NCBI GenBank assembly: GCA_020091685.1
Contig: CM034605.1
Location: 14,232,635-14,296,634, forward strand
Reading direction: 5' to 3'
DNA from: Lutjanus erythropterus
Lineage: Eukaryota > Chordata > Actinopteri > Lutjaniformes > Lutjanidae
Length of the DNA: 64,000 nt
Below the pieces are notes generated by a model. That model saw only the letters and a list, made by a program, of their open reading frames with translations, was not told the DNA's origin and searched no databases. Below are positions 12,167-24,831 of the stretch, piece after piece (position 1 is the stretch's first letter; the number at the start of each line of letters is the position of its first letter). The position numbers were made by a program, and so were the translations under genes.

Positions 12167-12525
12167 TTGCCAGTTTATTAGATACACCCCGCTAAGACAA
12201 ATGCATCTATTACAACAGCCATGCAATAAATCATATCTTCATGAAGATTACATTTTGAGAGGTGTTGATTCAACTTTATTTCCTCCATTTTGGAGTCTGT
12301 TTGTGGTGCTGTTTATTTTGTCAACACCATTTATATCAATAAAGGTGGAGTAAATATTGTAAACACCTCTAACGCGATGCAGTTCCAACAGCACCACAAA
12401 CTGCAGTCTTTAAAATGACCATAAAGTTGATTCAACACCACCTAAACCAGCTTGAACAAAAAACAGGGATATAAATTTCATGAAGGTAGGATTTACCGAA
12501 GAGCTGTTGAGTTGAACTGCAGCCT
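12167..12525. mobile_element. foldback (long inverted repeat) element
   Basis: Starts TTGCCAGTTTATTAGATACACC, a familiar end of a fish foldback element. The left arm (12225-12320) contains TATCTTCATGAAGATTA, TGATTCAACTTTAT and TTTGTGGTGCTGTT. The right arm (12370-12510) holds their inverses: AACAGCACCACAAACTG, ATAAAGTTGATTCAACA and TTCATGAAGGTAGGATT. The transcript would form a hairpin of about 130 bp per arm. The right terminus is lost or too diverged to see. Confidence 0.7.
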
Positions 12526-12899
12526 CAATATTGAGATTTGCTCTAGTTAAGTATTTTTAGGATATTTAGATGGTGCTGTAGCACCTGCTGAAAGATAAGA
12601 TATTTCTCAAATGTTTTCCATTGAACTGATCCCTTCTGGCAGATGAATATACTGTAAACGTATGAACAAAATCCTACTAAAAGACAAGTTTATGGTGGGT
12701 TTTCCTAGATTACCTCAGTATGGACGTCTCCTGTTCGGGCCGTCAGCCAGACGATTAGCGGAGTAGAAACCATGATTCTGCCATCTAACCATCTCTTAAA
12801 TATAACAAGGTGAAATTGCCAGAGTATCTCATGTCAGAGGAGATAATTAGAAACACTGGCAGTGGAAAGAGCGGGGCAGGATGGTCAACGGAAAGAAGA

Positions 12900-13160
12900 G
12901 ACGACAGCCACAGGTATCGCACATTACGTCTGAAGCATTCTTTTCTTATTAAAATTTCCAATCACGCAAATACAAACAATTAGCAAATGTTTAATAAGTG
13001 AAGCTGAAATCATGTTCTTGGTGTACACTTCATTACTGTGACCTTCTCCAAAGACATCCATAGCTCACAAATTAGCTTCATGCTGTTAAGGACGTTAATA
13101 TGGTAATCAAATGCAGAAGGTTATATAAGCAGTGAAGGTTATTCCATTTCATGTGGGAGA
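12900..13160. promoter_or_regulatory. candidate conserved non-coding element
   Basis: AT-rich but complex, with CAATTAGCAAATG, ATTAGCTTCATG and TAATATGGTAATCAAATGC words and no simple repeats. Enhancer-like by texture only. Confidence 0.3.
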
Positions 13161-14099
13161 ATGTGGAAAAGGAAATTGAAAACAGAGCAAAAAGACCTCA
13201 AGATCACTTAGTGTAAATTTATCAACCTTTACACGTCTCCTCAGTTACTCTTTCACATTCTCTTGCACAGCGTTAAACCAAAGCTAATTGTAACATTGTG
13301 CAAAAGGAGCAATGCTGACAAGCTAGAAAAGTTAGAAACAGAGAAGCTGACGGTGCGGCATAAATCATTTGATAAACATGTGAGTACTTCTCCACGTTCC
13401 AAAGTTTTCTGAAACCAAATTTTATTGGGTGGGAGTCTGGGCAGCATTACCTCAGAAACCACAATTGCAGCTCGGGGACCCAAGTTTGCCTCCCCGTCTG
13501 GAGAAAATCTCCTCAAATACAGCAGCTGTGCATCCACATTATAACAATAACCACAGCCTTCGTTTATAGCAACGATAACTTGATTTGTAATTCAAGAGAC
13601 AATGCCAGAATCAAATAAAGAGGCCTGTTTTTCCATAAGCATGCATCGATGCACCGGTGCTGTGTGTTCTCTGTTGTTTTACTAATGTTATTATTGATTT
13701 TAAGGTTCCAGTGACCACTGGGATAAGGTAGCTAATTATGTTCAGCAATGTTTTACTTGATGTATGCATGTTTTCCCTCTTAGCCTCGAGGACTCTGTGG
13801 TGAGAGATGACTTGCTACATGCGTTCTTTGATAATCTTTTCTCAGTGGGAGGTTTGGTGATTATGGAGATCTCAAGGCTGAAGCTGTGGGGTATAAGCTC
13901 CAAATAAGCATCATCCCGCCACTGTAGAATTGGCTCAGAGACAATGCCCAAGTGGCTTGAGGAGAAAAAAAGTTCTGCATTTAGCTTGATGCAAAGTTCT
14001 TGATCTGATACTTTGGTCTGAAGTTTGTAAAAGCTGGAGTCAGTTGTTCAAAGCTGGACACCAAGACCACAACTCTAACTAGGCCAGTGGGTCAAAAAT
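13161..14099. other. non-coding stretch, no gene seen
   Basis: The minus-strand frames of 94 and 69 codons at 13253-13537 and 13742-13951 have no recognised domain and no clear splice boundaries. I see no repeat family. Confidence 0.5.
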
Positions 14100-15145
14100 T
14101 GATAGAGGCAGGACATATAACATTGTTAAACAGGAAGGAAAGATATCTGCTTTCAACATTTGAATATCAAGCAGAATGTCTAATATGCTTGTTCATTTTT
14201 GAGCCAAATGTATTTTGCCAGAAGTATTGTTGAATCAACAGATGTCTACAGAAAATCTGCAAATCGTGGAACTGCGAACCAGAACATTAATAGATGGAGG
14301 ATGAAGATACAGAAAATTATTTAACAGGGAGGAAAGAGGTCTGCTTTAGACATTTGAATATAAAAAAAACAGAATGTCTAATAGCCTCACTTTATTTTTT
14401 GAGCCAAACGTATTTTGCCAGAGGTATTGTTGAGTCAACAGATGTCTACAGAAAAATCACTTAACTACCAACAAGAATATTAATAGATGTAGGATGAATA
14501 TACAGGACACCGTTTAACAGGAAGTTAAGAGATCTGCTTTTGACATCTGAATATGAAAACAGAATGTCTAATAAGCTCACTTTATTTTTTTGAGCCGAAC
14601 ATGTCCTGCCAGAAGTTTTGGTGAGTCAACAGACAGCTATAGAAAAACATGCAAGTAGCTGAACGACCAACCAGAAAGTAGGATGAACTTGAATTTGCAT
14701 ATCAAGTCAAAGTGTCTAATATGCACACTTTATTTTTTGAGCCAAATGCATTTTGCCAGAAGCAGAACTCAAATGTTGTCACTGTAGGGGCAGGTGTCTA
14801 AAAACTGAACCGACTGGAAAGAGGCAGAGGACAAAACAACAAAATCATCATGGACGGTGTGGTTGGGGCGTGAGGCCAGCCTGAAATTCTTGAACTGGCC
14901 AGAAATACTGTTGAGACAACAGACTGCAGAAAATCTACAAATCGCTGAAGTACCAAGCAGAAAATTAATAGATGGAGGATGTAAGTAAACAGATGTGTTT
15001 TTGATATCTGAATACCAAAACTGAATGTCTAATCTGCACACTAACTATATGAGCCAAACGTATTTTGCCAAAAGTATAGTTGAGTCAACAGACGTCTGCA
15101 GAAAATCTGCAAATCGCTGAACTACCAACCAGAAAATCAGTCAAT
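14100..15145. repeat. tandem array of five diverged units of about 190 bp
   Basis: The word AATGTCTAAT (once AGTGTCTAAT) recurs near 14174, 14373, 14563, 14711 and 15022. Each time it is followed by TTTGAGCCAAA, TTTTGCCAGAAG and GAGTCAACAGA in the same order. Units are about 190 bp apart and 75-90 percent alike by eye. The fourth unit is extended by about 135 bp (14763-14897) not shared with the others and bounded on both sides by GCCAGAA. The array has no recognised protein; minus-strand frames through it simply repeat a short peptide motif ending SAICRFSA. Confidence 0.85.
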
Positions 15146-15169
15146 ATTGTCTTTCCCGTGCTTCCAATT

Positions 15170-15457
15170 CTAATGTAAAACAGCCCCAGGATGGCAGCCC
15201 ACGGCTCCATCCTGGCCTCCACAAACACTTCTGGAGGGGCACCTGGCGTTGCTGGCACACTGGACCTCACCATGGGGAAGGAGGGTGAGGTTTTGGCTCA
15301 GACTCTGAGCTTCTGTTTGCAAGGTCACAGCTGCCTCAGCGGTGGCTCCCACTGCCTCGTCTGGCACTGATGCGGCGTGCGTCCTCCGCCGCCGTCCTGC
15401 AGGAGCCGAAGTGCCCCAACTTCCTTGTGATAGCAGTTTCAGACGACGTGTTAGCAC
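15170..15457 (-). other. GC-rich open frame with exon-like edges, uncertain
   Basis: On the minus strand a 95-codon frame runs through a patch much richer in GC than its surroundings. Within it CTCCTGCAG (an acceptor-like sequence near 15393) precedes an open stretch that includes EAVGATAEAAVTLQTEAQSL, and CCCATGGTGAGG (a donor-like sequence near 15270) closes it. I do not recognise the peptide. The frame continues through both putative splice sites, so this could equally be a chance frame in a CpG-rich repeat adjoining the tandem array. Confidence 0.15.
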
Positions 15458-16639
15458 ATGTCATCAACCCAGCACACGGTCATACCACTGAGGGGGCTAT
15501 TCTGTGCCAGTAGGGGGAACGGATTACAAGCAAAAGGTGAAGAACTGGACTTGCAGTATGGAGATGTATCCGACACATCAGCAAGACAGACGCATTTAAA
15601 GAGAGGATCTGTTTATTCAGTCTCAGTGTTTGTAGAGCAATAGATTTTGGGACAAACACACCACCTTTAGATCTTTCAGACACCCACAGAAAAGAGAAAT
15701 AGGCATCCACAAACACAGACACAACAGCTGCTGATAATAAGGTGCGTCATCCAGCTTTGCCCAGAAAGAGACGGATGACAGTTATGTGAGCAGAGTGTAA
15801 ATGAAGTTCCCAATACTTCTCTTTCAATATCACTGCTATCTTTGGACTCTGTGCGGCACCTGCTGTGGGCAGATATCGACTGGAGGAAAAGGAAAAAGGG
15901 GTAGCTGGGTGGGGGGGGGCTAGGTGCTGGAGGATCGTGGCAACCGTCCACAGAGCACTTCCCGATTCCTTTGACTGGATGTTGAAAGGCGTGATTCCAG
16001 CCAGGGGGGGAGGTAGTGTTTTGAGGGGAGTGCGTTGGGAGGTTGTTTGAAGACTTAGGAAGAAAAGCTCAGGGAAAATAAATCAAGACTGTTTCATGTA
16101 AGATATGAGATTTGCATTGAGCCTTTTCAAATGAGCCCCTTTATGTTTGAAAATGACTGACAGTCATAATAGCCGGTCGACTCGCAGACAGAGGAGAATG
16201 GAAATGGGCAGGGAGCCAAATCTAGTTTCCTGCACACACACACACAAAAAAAACGCAGGCTCCAAAGTAAAGCAGAGAGCACCGGACCAGCTGATTTCAG
16301 TTTAGCACAGCTCATAATGTGGAAAAACTGGGAGCTCTTCCTGTCCATAATTGCTACATATCCAGAGTTAAAGAAAAAAAAGAAATATGTTTTGGTTGCC
16401 CTAAGTGAAATAGTTTGAAGTGCAGGAGCCTCCCTACTAACAAGCCCGTAAATTAACCACAAGGACAAGAAGATGGAGAGAGAGGGTGGAGAGGAGGGAA
16501 GGAGAAAAACTGGTGCTTGTTGGAGGGAAGAAAAATACTAGTGGACCATACAGACGCATGAATAAACTGCTGCTGAAAATATAAGACAAATGTCCATTCC
16601 CCATATATGGCTACTTTTTAAAATTGCAGTGGTGTTAAA
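15458..16639. other. non-coding stretch, no gene seen
   Basis: Contains a G-run near 15910, purine-rich tracts at 16470-16520 and short overlapping frames without domains. No repeat family recognised. Confidence 0.5.
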
Positions 16640-16985
16640 TTTAATACTAATGAATAAGGCTTGTTCAAACCAACAAGGATTGATTTTTAAACTTGATTAA
16701 ATAATGGTTTAACTTTAAATTATGTTGCACCAAACTTTAAAAATAGCTTAAAATTAAGAAATATTCAATTAAAAGTTTTTCTGCCGAACCATCATGAGTA
16801 GGCTAACTAGGCTAACTAATGATTTAGCTACCTAGCAAACAATGTAACATGTTGTTAACTTTTTAGCCAAACAAACATCTCCATACTAATTAAACTCAAT
16901 TTAACTGTTGTTTTTTTATCAATAAACTTGAACTCTGATTTGATCTAATCTGAGATTAAATTAGTCTTTGTTGGTGCAGCCCAGT
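16640..16985. mobile_element. possible MITE with inverted AACCAACAA-type ends
   Basis: The left side reads AACCAACAAGGATTGATTTT. Near the right end is the approximate inverse TTAAATTAGTCTTTGTTGG, with AT-rich arms built of TTAAACTT/AAGTTTAA-like words between. Fish genomes carry such elements with GGTGCAACC ends. The match is imperfect and no target duplication is clear. Confidence 0.35.
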
Positions 16986-17021
16986 CTAAACGTGTAGAAA
17001 AGCCCTAGATGTGCTTATTAG

Positions 17022-17041
17022 TGTGCGTGTGTGTGTGTGTG
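17022..17041. repeat. (GT)n microsatellite
   Basis: About ten GT units with one interruption. Confidence 0.9.
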
Positions 17042-20000
17042 CATGTTCCTGTGTTCTTGTGAACTCTGTACTATATCATACAAGCACACAATCACACACA
17101 GCAGAAACTTTGATGCCCTGTACTGTATATGGAGTCACCAGACTGTGACCAGTTTTAGTGAGGCAGAGCCCCGGTGGATACGGTGTTTCATTCACATGGT
17201 GTTGACTCCAATTACACCAGTACCAACATGTTTGAGATACACAGAAGAACCATGCATTTGCAAACAGCACGTGTTGTAATTTGATGCCTCTGGAGTGGAT
17301 GTGTTGTTGGTAACATCATCCTGTTGCAGTGTCAGATCAGTTTGAGGCAAAAGGAACATTCAATTTCCAGCTGCAGAACGGACAACATATAACCGCCACA
17401 ATACATTGTGTTTCATCACCAAACTCTGCGAGGTGTTGCAGGAAAAATGAAACAGGAACAGGTCTGCTAATTGAAGCGGTCACGCTCCCTGGTTTCCATT
17501 AGGGTAATTGGCATATCTATTTAGGACATACATATTTTGTGGAAATATGTGCTACTGAGCCGTAAATGACGTATGAAAGCAATATAATGTGCCACAGTTG
17601 ACAGTTACTAAGCCATCAGTTCAACAAAAACTCTTTTTAACATGCTGCCCAAAATATCTGAAACCTGACCAGGGCTTTGGTTACCAGTGAAAACACTGAG
17701 CTGTCCTCTGCAATTTTTCTGTGAAATTGGAGATTTTAGCAAACTGAAACACAGTTTACAGTAGAAAGATCCACGTTGTGTTTCCAATGTCGTTACAATT
17801 AATAAGCTGTGTTTAAACCAGTAAGTAATCACAAGGTAATCATGAGGTGCTATGTCATGTGCAAAATAATTACAAAAAAAGCACGGTGAAAAGAAAATTA
17901 GTTAATACTATAATGGGGAAGAATAAAACAATAATGATGGAGTAATGGGTAATGTTATACATACTAAATCATCAGGTTAGAGGGATATATTTTCTCAATA
18001 ACTGGGTAATATCAGTCCTCTATGCAATTACTTAACAATAATTGGGATAAGGTGGCTTAATATTTAACAAAAACACACAGTAATAAAAGAGTAGTGTTTG
18101 CATAATTTGTATACGGTAATACACTTTTGTAATTATTTTCAGTTTAGTGCTCTCTTGTAAAGCAAGTGTAAACCCACTGTGACATCATCCATTCTTTTGT
18201 GGACTATTGTTTTGAACATGGATATAATAAACACAGGATACCAGATGCAAAGATGGCCTCCATTTGGTCCAATGAGATTTGCTCACCTGGTACAAACCCG
18301 CCAAAAAGGTTCTAGGTCAAATTTCTAGTCATAATTGACCTTGTCTGCAATTTGAGGAGTCTTGTCAACAGTTTTAAGCCAGAGATAAACAGGCTTTTAA
18401 GTATACCAGTTTGCATCCCGACACATCTCTGTGCATCATGGCTGCATCCTGTCTCCATCTGGAGCAATGGTTGTGCATGAAATTAATGCTACACAGACGC
18501 AAACATGTAGTTAAGCATATCTCCAGCCTCACACACATCTAGGCTGGGCTGAGCTACAATGCAGCGTTTAGGTTTTCATATACATCCATGATTTTGAAGC
18601 CTTGAATTGGGCAGTGTGCCATTGCCAGCTTGGCTTTTTAGAGCCAGAAATGGACATATTTGGATGTGAGGGTGGAGCTCGGGCAGGTATGCGTTGCGAG
18701 ACCTCTACCCTGATTAGATCTAACTTCACTTTTCACAACACAGAAGTTCCATCTACTATTTGAACCCTCAATGGTACATTACCCATTGGGTCCTATTATA
18801 ATTACCCAAATAGACTTGAGTCATTGTTATTAATGTCACCCCTGTGCTTCTCCTGGCACAGGAGAAAGTTGTTTATTGCTAAAGTTAGGGTTTCAACACT
18901 ATAACTTGGAAGCACAATCTGGAAACACACACTGGTATTTTAAATGAATAACCATGAATCAGGGCAGGAATTCTTATGTTTCTGTAAGGCAGCAGGCTAA
19001 GAAAGTAGTGCCCTTGTGCCAGAGTAATACGTATCTAAACTGGTTTCTCTGCAGGACACAGCAGTGCCAACTCAAACCTTACTGATTTTGTCCAATGGTT
19101 TTTAAAAAGATCTATATTTGGTTTCTGTTTTGTCAAAGCTATCTGTTATCTTAATTTTTAAAATCACCTTTGCTGCCAATTCCAGTGATCTGGAACACTC
19201 TGCAGCATATTGGCTCATTTCTGCTTTCCTTGAACACTTGGTGGAGATTTCCCACCAGCAGTCACCTGATGTTGGTGGTCTAATGGTCGGGATGACCCTG
19301 TGGAAACGGGCGTGGTGCCACCCTGGATCTTTCCCATCTGCCGCGTACAGGGTGTAGAGCATTATCTAGTGGTGCCCTTGAACAGCAATGGTATCAAACA
19401 AACTCTGTGACCAAGGATTAGAACAAGCAGAGAGATTAAGAAATGTGAGCCAAAGATAAAGCGCTTGAAAAGGTGGGTCCAAGGTCTTAAATGAACATTA
19501 GCAGCACTGAAGCAACCTTATGTAAGAATTAGTATTGCAGCTTGGTGCCCCAAGTTTTAGAGTGTGATTCAGTACACCGTTGTCGTAAATTTGGCCTGCC
19601 ACACACAGCCATTTGTTTTTATTACATTATTTATGATCAAAAACTAGCAAGTCGAAAACTTCTCTTAACACAGCCAAACATGCAGCAAGTACAGCAAGAC
19701 AAAACTAAACAAGCCAGCTATTATAATTTACTACCACTAGTCCAACAGCAAGAAGCCAGCTCCACGTCAGTCTTTACAAAGATCTCCACAATGACAAAAA
19801 CCACAAGTCTTTTATTTCTGTCTGGCGGTCTCTTGCTTGGTCATTCTTCTCATTACTTCTTAGCTTTTCCTCCATCAGTCTCTACACTTCTGCTGCTTCC
19901 ACCATTCACTCTTTTACTATTCAGTGTAACATCAAAATGGTTTTGAAGCTGTTCTTCACCAACAGGGGTCAGAGAAACTCCAAAACAAAGTCACAACTCC

Positions 20001-22014
20001 ATGGTGGCCTTTTAAGTTTTTGACTACTAGTAGCGTCATGGAGCAATACCTTCATGGGTGAGTTCCCATTTTTGGTATAATATAAACACACAAGGATGCA
20101 AGTGAATGAGTGCAATCATGTGTAGCAAGTGAAGATGCATGTAAAAGGTGTACATCTTTCAATACAATAGGAGAATTCTGTGATATATGTGCTCTAATAA
20201 ATCATAAATAACCTTAGTTTAGGACTATGTGTGATGTGAAAAGATTTCTTATGTATGGGAATCTTAAATTGGTAATCTAAACAACCGCTTGATGTAGCCT
20301 TTTTATCAGGGTGCTTTTCATACAGAGCAGGTATAGACTGAACTCTTAATACTGTCTTATTTACAGAGACCCAACAGTTCCCACCAAGAGCAAGCACTGA
20401 AAAATGCATTAAAGCAGTAAAAATACATTCAACAGGTTATTTCAAGGATAAACGCATCTGAAAGCAGCTGAAGGTACAGATCGAGCCGTTGTTTAGATTA
20501 ACAACTAAAGATGTCCAATGTTGAAGCAATCTTTTCATATCACATGTAGTCCTTTCATTCAATTTAAAAACGCTGCTTAACAGAGCTTTAAAAGCAGCAT
20601 TTTGAAAATATGTTCACAAGAAGGGTTATGAACAATTCAAAAGATTGCAGTGAATAAATGGCCTTGGTTTAAACAGTATTGTGAGTAATCCAGCCACCGT
20701 ACCCACACATGAACAGAGGCGCTGTAAACCTAAAGTCATTACTTCTCAGGAGGCAGTATGGACATGGTATGCTGATAGTATGTGAATAAAAAGGAAAATA
20801 GGTACGGTGCTACGGTAGAAAGAATTCAAATGTAGGTTAGAGGTGTGTGTAATGACAGCCATATATCGACCAGTCAATCAAAAATAACATCACCCACACA
20901 CAAAATATTCAAAACCCAGGCCTTGTGCTTTAATTGTTTACATAATTTGGCAGAGTCCAGCCTTTTCTTTAAGCCACTGTACCATCGCTGCCTAAGACTC
21001 TCATTGTGTTGGTCGGGTATACTATTCTTTTCTCCTCCTTCCCCACATGTGGAGGCAGCTATCTGAAGCGTCCACGCCGGTGGATTATCCCACTAACCAC
21101 CAATCCTTTTGCAACAGTTGAGAGGATGAGAGCGCCTGTTGGATCACCTCCAGGGCCTGCTGGTGCCTCTTCTTCTACTCCCCTTCCAGAGCGGCTCCAG
21201 GCTGGGGCCCCGAATCCCTCCCATCTCCGTCATCCACTCTGTGCCATCTCTCGGTCCAGGCCACACCCCAGCAGCGACTGGCACAGGCAGCGTTCTGAAG
21301 CCTTCTGAAGGCTGAAGGGGAGCAACTGCAGGCCCATATGGTTTTCCTTTATATTGGTCTGTCCGTCTGTCTGTCTGTCATCTGCCAAGTGGAGCGCCTT
21401 TGCATCTGTTTTCTGCTCTGAACATTAGCTTGCACCTGTCGACAGAGTACAGGTGGGAGTACGACCAGCTTTAACGCACAGAGAGACGGAAGGGCTCGCA
21501 TGTATGCAAGCATGCCACACGCAGTTATGTTAAGACACAGATGCACAACCACAGCCTCAATTATCACATGTGCATATATGCAAATACAAACCTATATGCA
21601 TGTTTAACCATAAAAAACACCTGCTGTCAAGATATAGAGAAACACTCCTACACACATCCTGTAGTCGCACTGTTCACACTCACTGTATCTGGTGTCTCAC
21701 ACGGTCCCACCCACACAATCCATCCTTGACGCTCTCATCTGAGCTCTGTGAGGTCCGTCTCCATTCACGCGATTAGAAGTGGGCCCCGGATCGCTCCACA
21801 CACATGCTAATGCCCAAAGACAACAAAGCCAATGATGAGGAGAGGGTGCTCTCTTGAAGCCAGAATGCATAGTGCAATCAGCCTGCGGGGCTTTAGTTTA
21901 AACAATGTTTAATCAGACAAAATAACTGAGGGGGACACGGCGAGAGGGAGAAATGAATGGGCTGCTAGATGGAGAGTGAGTGAGTTCTGTTTATCAGAAA
22001 TGGGGACTTGAGCT
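17042..22014. other. long non-coding stretch, no gene seen
   Basis: Nearly 5 kb of mixed sequence. A TAAT/AATAA-rich patch lies at 17820-18130. Stretches at 18230-18700 and 19100-19360 may be fragments of dispersed repeats, but I cannot assign them. The 134-codon plus-strand frame at 19542-19946 shows low-complexity serine/leucine composition and no domain. A GTCT run lies at 21360-21378. No splice-bounded exon or RNA gene is evident. Confidence 0.5.
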
Positions 22015-23110
22015 GCCTTTAAGTTGCACAGTAACTTGAGACTTGACTTGAGATTTGTCCTGAAAAGACTTGAGACTCAAATCACACTCGACATTTGGGG
22101 CTTGTGAACAATCCTTTTTTTTTCTTTTTTGTTGCATTAATATTATGATCATGTGTAATCTACATATCTGGTGTGTTGCCATCAGTTTTGGACAAGTCAC
22201 TCAGGAAGTGTAATAAGTTACTTTGTACTTACCTGGCATCAAAAAGTAATTTGTTATGTTACTCATTATATTACTACATTACCTTTGTACATTTCATACT
22301 TTTAATTTTATTAGCAGCCTTGTTACGCTCCAAAGTGGAACTGCTGATCAAGTGAACTTTTGACACTTGGAAAGCTTTTGTTGTTAGCTGCCCAGATGTC
22401 AGCTGTGGTGGTAACAAAAGTCTACCTTTTTGTGATGCACAGACTGCAGTTACAACTGCAAACACTGCGGTTAATACATGGGGTGGGTGGGCTGGGTCTT
22501 AAAAATTGAGATTGTGATTAATAGCAGATAGGTCACAGGTGGGAGCATCTCTCCAGAGACAGAGAGAGGCTGTGTGCACTTTTACGCACAACAGCAGCAT
22601 AACTTCTCTGATTTTTTTTTTTTTATTTTGTTTCCTCTGGAGAGTTTCCTCTGTCCTGTCAAGTTTATAACAACAGTTTCAAGTTTTGAATGTCCTATAT
22701 ATTTAAGAGGTAATATAACCTACAGTGATGGGTAAAGGTGCGAGTGTGGGTCTCAAAATTTGAAAAAATAATACGTGCAGGTGCAGGATTTATGCAGCCA
22801 AACAAACCATTTACAAAACCACTTGATAATCTGAAAAATACATTTTTAATAAGACAGAGACAACATGTTAATTTACAGTAGATTATAAACTCATTTATAT
22901 ATGGATAAATACCAAACACTAATGCTGATAATGTATGCTGATAGATAAGAGGGTGAAGATAATAAATTAGATGTTGCTATGAAGTGTTCTAATCAGAACA
23001 GATGGCATGCAGCATATGATTGAACGCTCATTACAAACATACAAGACTTGAGATCTCACTCGGACTCAAGCTGAAAGACTTTAGACTTGACTTGGACTTG
23101 CATAAGATGA
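22015..23110. repeat. ACTTGAGACTTG-type fish repeat, apparently interrupted
   Basis: Words ACTTGAGACTTGACTTGAG at 22035-22055 and GACTTTAGACTTGACTTGG near 23075-23095 belong to the same internally repetitive motif (ACTTGA/GACTTG), about 1 kb apart. The DNA between includes a TAAGTTACTTTG / GTTACTCATTATATTAC patch of another fish repeat type (22210-22290). It is unclear whether this is one interrupted copy or two fragments. Confidence 0.3.
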
Positions 23111-23727
23111 CCTGTGAGTACGCTCTCATCGTACAGATGATTAGACAAATGCTGAATCCACACCCACTGACCACCCTGTCTCAGATGCCCCTTAAGTCCA
23201 CTTTTCACTGGCTGCCATAATGCAATGAGGTTAATAAATGGACACGGGAGACGTCTCTGAAAGCAACTCTGTGGATAAATCACGTAAAAGTCTTCATGAG
23301 TACAATCACACTTTTAAAAACTCAGTGCTGGGGCTGTGCTCCGAAGAGAGGAGGTTGTTAAATCAATTCTAGGAAATTAGCTTGCACAGAGCAGGCAAAA
23401 GCAGGAAAAGAATAAGAATAAAGATCTGAATATTTTAATAAACAATAATTTTAGTGAAGTTTCCGAGATAACGCTGGTGTATGTTTTCTAAAACAAACTC
23501 ATTTAAAGCTGATTTATATGCAGTTTTTTAGCCGAGACCTTAATGCCTCCACCAGTCACAGTGGGAATGGACAGATTGGCTTCTAATGGTTATCCAATAC
23601 TATGCAGCAGTATACCTATGTGTTGTTTAATAAGGTGAACTGACCTTTCATCATGGTTATAAATCAATGACATTCTCCCACATTGAAGCACTGCATGCAA
23701 ATGCATAATATTATCTTCCCACACTTG
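23111..23727. other. non-coding stretch, no gene seen
   Basis: Mixed sequence with short chance frames. Nothing specific seen. Confidence 0.5.
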
Positions 23728-23761
23728 CACACACACACAAACACACACACACACACACACC
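23728..23761. repeat. (CA)n microsatellite
   Basis: About 17 CA units with one AA interruption near 23740. Confidence 0.95.
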
Positions 23762-23871
23762 AAAGGCAACATATTCACAAGAAGACACATCGAAAGATTA
23801 ATACACATGTTTCAAGGCCCCTCGTCTTTCATACACACACAGTCTCATAAACAACCTGCCTTCCATCCAGT

Positions 23872-23915
23872 GGTCAGTGATGAAATAAAATAAGGTCAGT
23901 GATGAAATAAAATAA
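23872..23915. repeat. perfect 22-bp tandem duplication
   Basis: GGTCAGTGATGAAATAAAAT plus AA occurs twice head to tail (23872-23893 and 23894-23915) without mismatch, so the duplication is young. Confidence 0.9.
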
Positions 23916-24099
23916 ATTTACCTCCTGTTGCCACAGTTTTGGATAAATAGGCCTCGAAAATCATCTTGCTAAGTGGAGAGGGGAGAGGCAGAAATAGATG
24001 AAGCAAGATTGTGTTTGATTGCAGGTAAATGGTAGATGTTTGTGTTCAGAGCCTCTGATGTTGTTTTTGAAAGGACCTGCTGGCCTTTCATTCTGTGAT

Positions 24100-24350
24100 T
24101 ACTATTCTTCTGCCAGGGCGTAATGGCTGAGGTACAGCTCAGCTGTTGGTAATGAAGGCATTACCAACAGCAGAATAGAGTAACAACTGTAATGTCCAGA
24201 TTCCACTCATTTACCTCCCAAATAATACTTCACCTCAGCCCACAGCGGCGGCAATAACGGCAAAATCACAGCTAATGCCATCTTGTCTGTCAGAGAAAAC
24301 AATATAAAAACAATGTATTTCTTATTACTCTGTCTCGCCTCGGCTTGATC
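24100..24350. promoter_or_regulatory. candidate conserved non-coding element
   Basis: Complex, balanced sequence with ATTACC/GGTAAT and CGGCGGCAATAACGGC words surrounding a perfect hairpin. No coding frame. Texture-based call only. Confidence 0.3.
24142..24171. repeat. perfect 13-bp stem, 4-base loop hairpin
   Basis: GCTGTTGGTAATG (24142-24154), loop AAGG, then the exact inverse CATTACCAACAGC (24159-24171). It may form a cruciform, act as a symmetric binding site or be a structured RNA. It is too short for a typical microRNA precursor. Confidence 0.9.
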
Positions 24351-24601
24351 ACTATAAGTACAACCCTAAAGCAGAACAGAGTGCTTCCATCGGCGCCATA
24401 AAGTGGCGGGGCTTCTTCTCCTGCTGCTGTTCATTCTCCAAATCGCAATTTATTTTTGCATCATCAACACAAAAGAAAAAGCGATAAACACTCACTGTGT
24501 GCCTAGACATACTTTCTCCTCGTGGGCCCTGCCACAGGCCCAGATAGAAACATAGGTCCACACACCGCTGTGTGTCTCTTTGTGAGTGTGTGTGTGGAGG
24601 G

Positions 24602-24631
24602 GTGTGTGTGTGTGTTGGGGGGGGGGGGGGG
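24602..24631. repeat. (GT)n followed by a 15-base G run
   Basis: GT repeats pass directly into an uninterrupted run of G. The minus-strand frames here encode PPPPP and HTHTHP runs and are artefacts. Confidence 0.95.
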
Positions 24632-24811
24632 TATTTGGGATACGTTCCCTGCTTCTCTAATAAGCCACCGGCTTGATGCCACTGCTCTCCTGCATGGGAG
24701 GAGATAAGAACTGGCAGAGCGGTGGTGTGGGCTCCCATTGAAACCCAGTGTGCTGCTAAGCCCCCTCACAGCCCCCAGCAGAACCTCAAAATGCACACAC
24801 GCCATACACGT

Positions 24812-24831
24812 ACACACACACACACACACAC
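24812..24831. repeat. (CA)n microsatellite
   Basis: Ten CA units in a CA-rich neighbourhood (24793-24831). Confidence 0.95.

Noticed and set aside
19542-19946. 134-codon plus-strand frame
   Set aside because: Serine/leucine-rich from pyrimidine-rich DNA, no domain, no splice context.
21060-21310. GC-rich 100-codon plus-strand frame considered as an exon
   Set aside because: Proline/serine/arginine-rich composition without domain or convincing splice sites; treated as chance.
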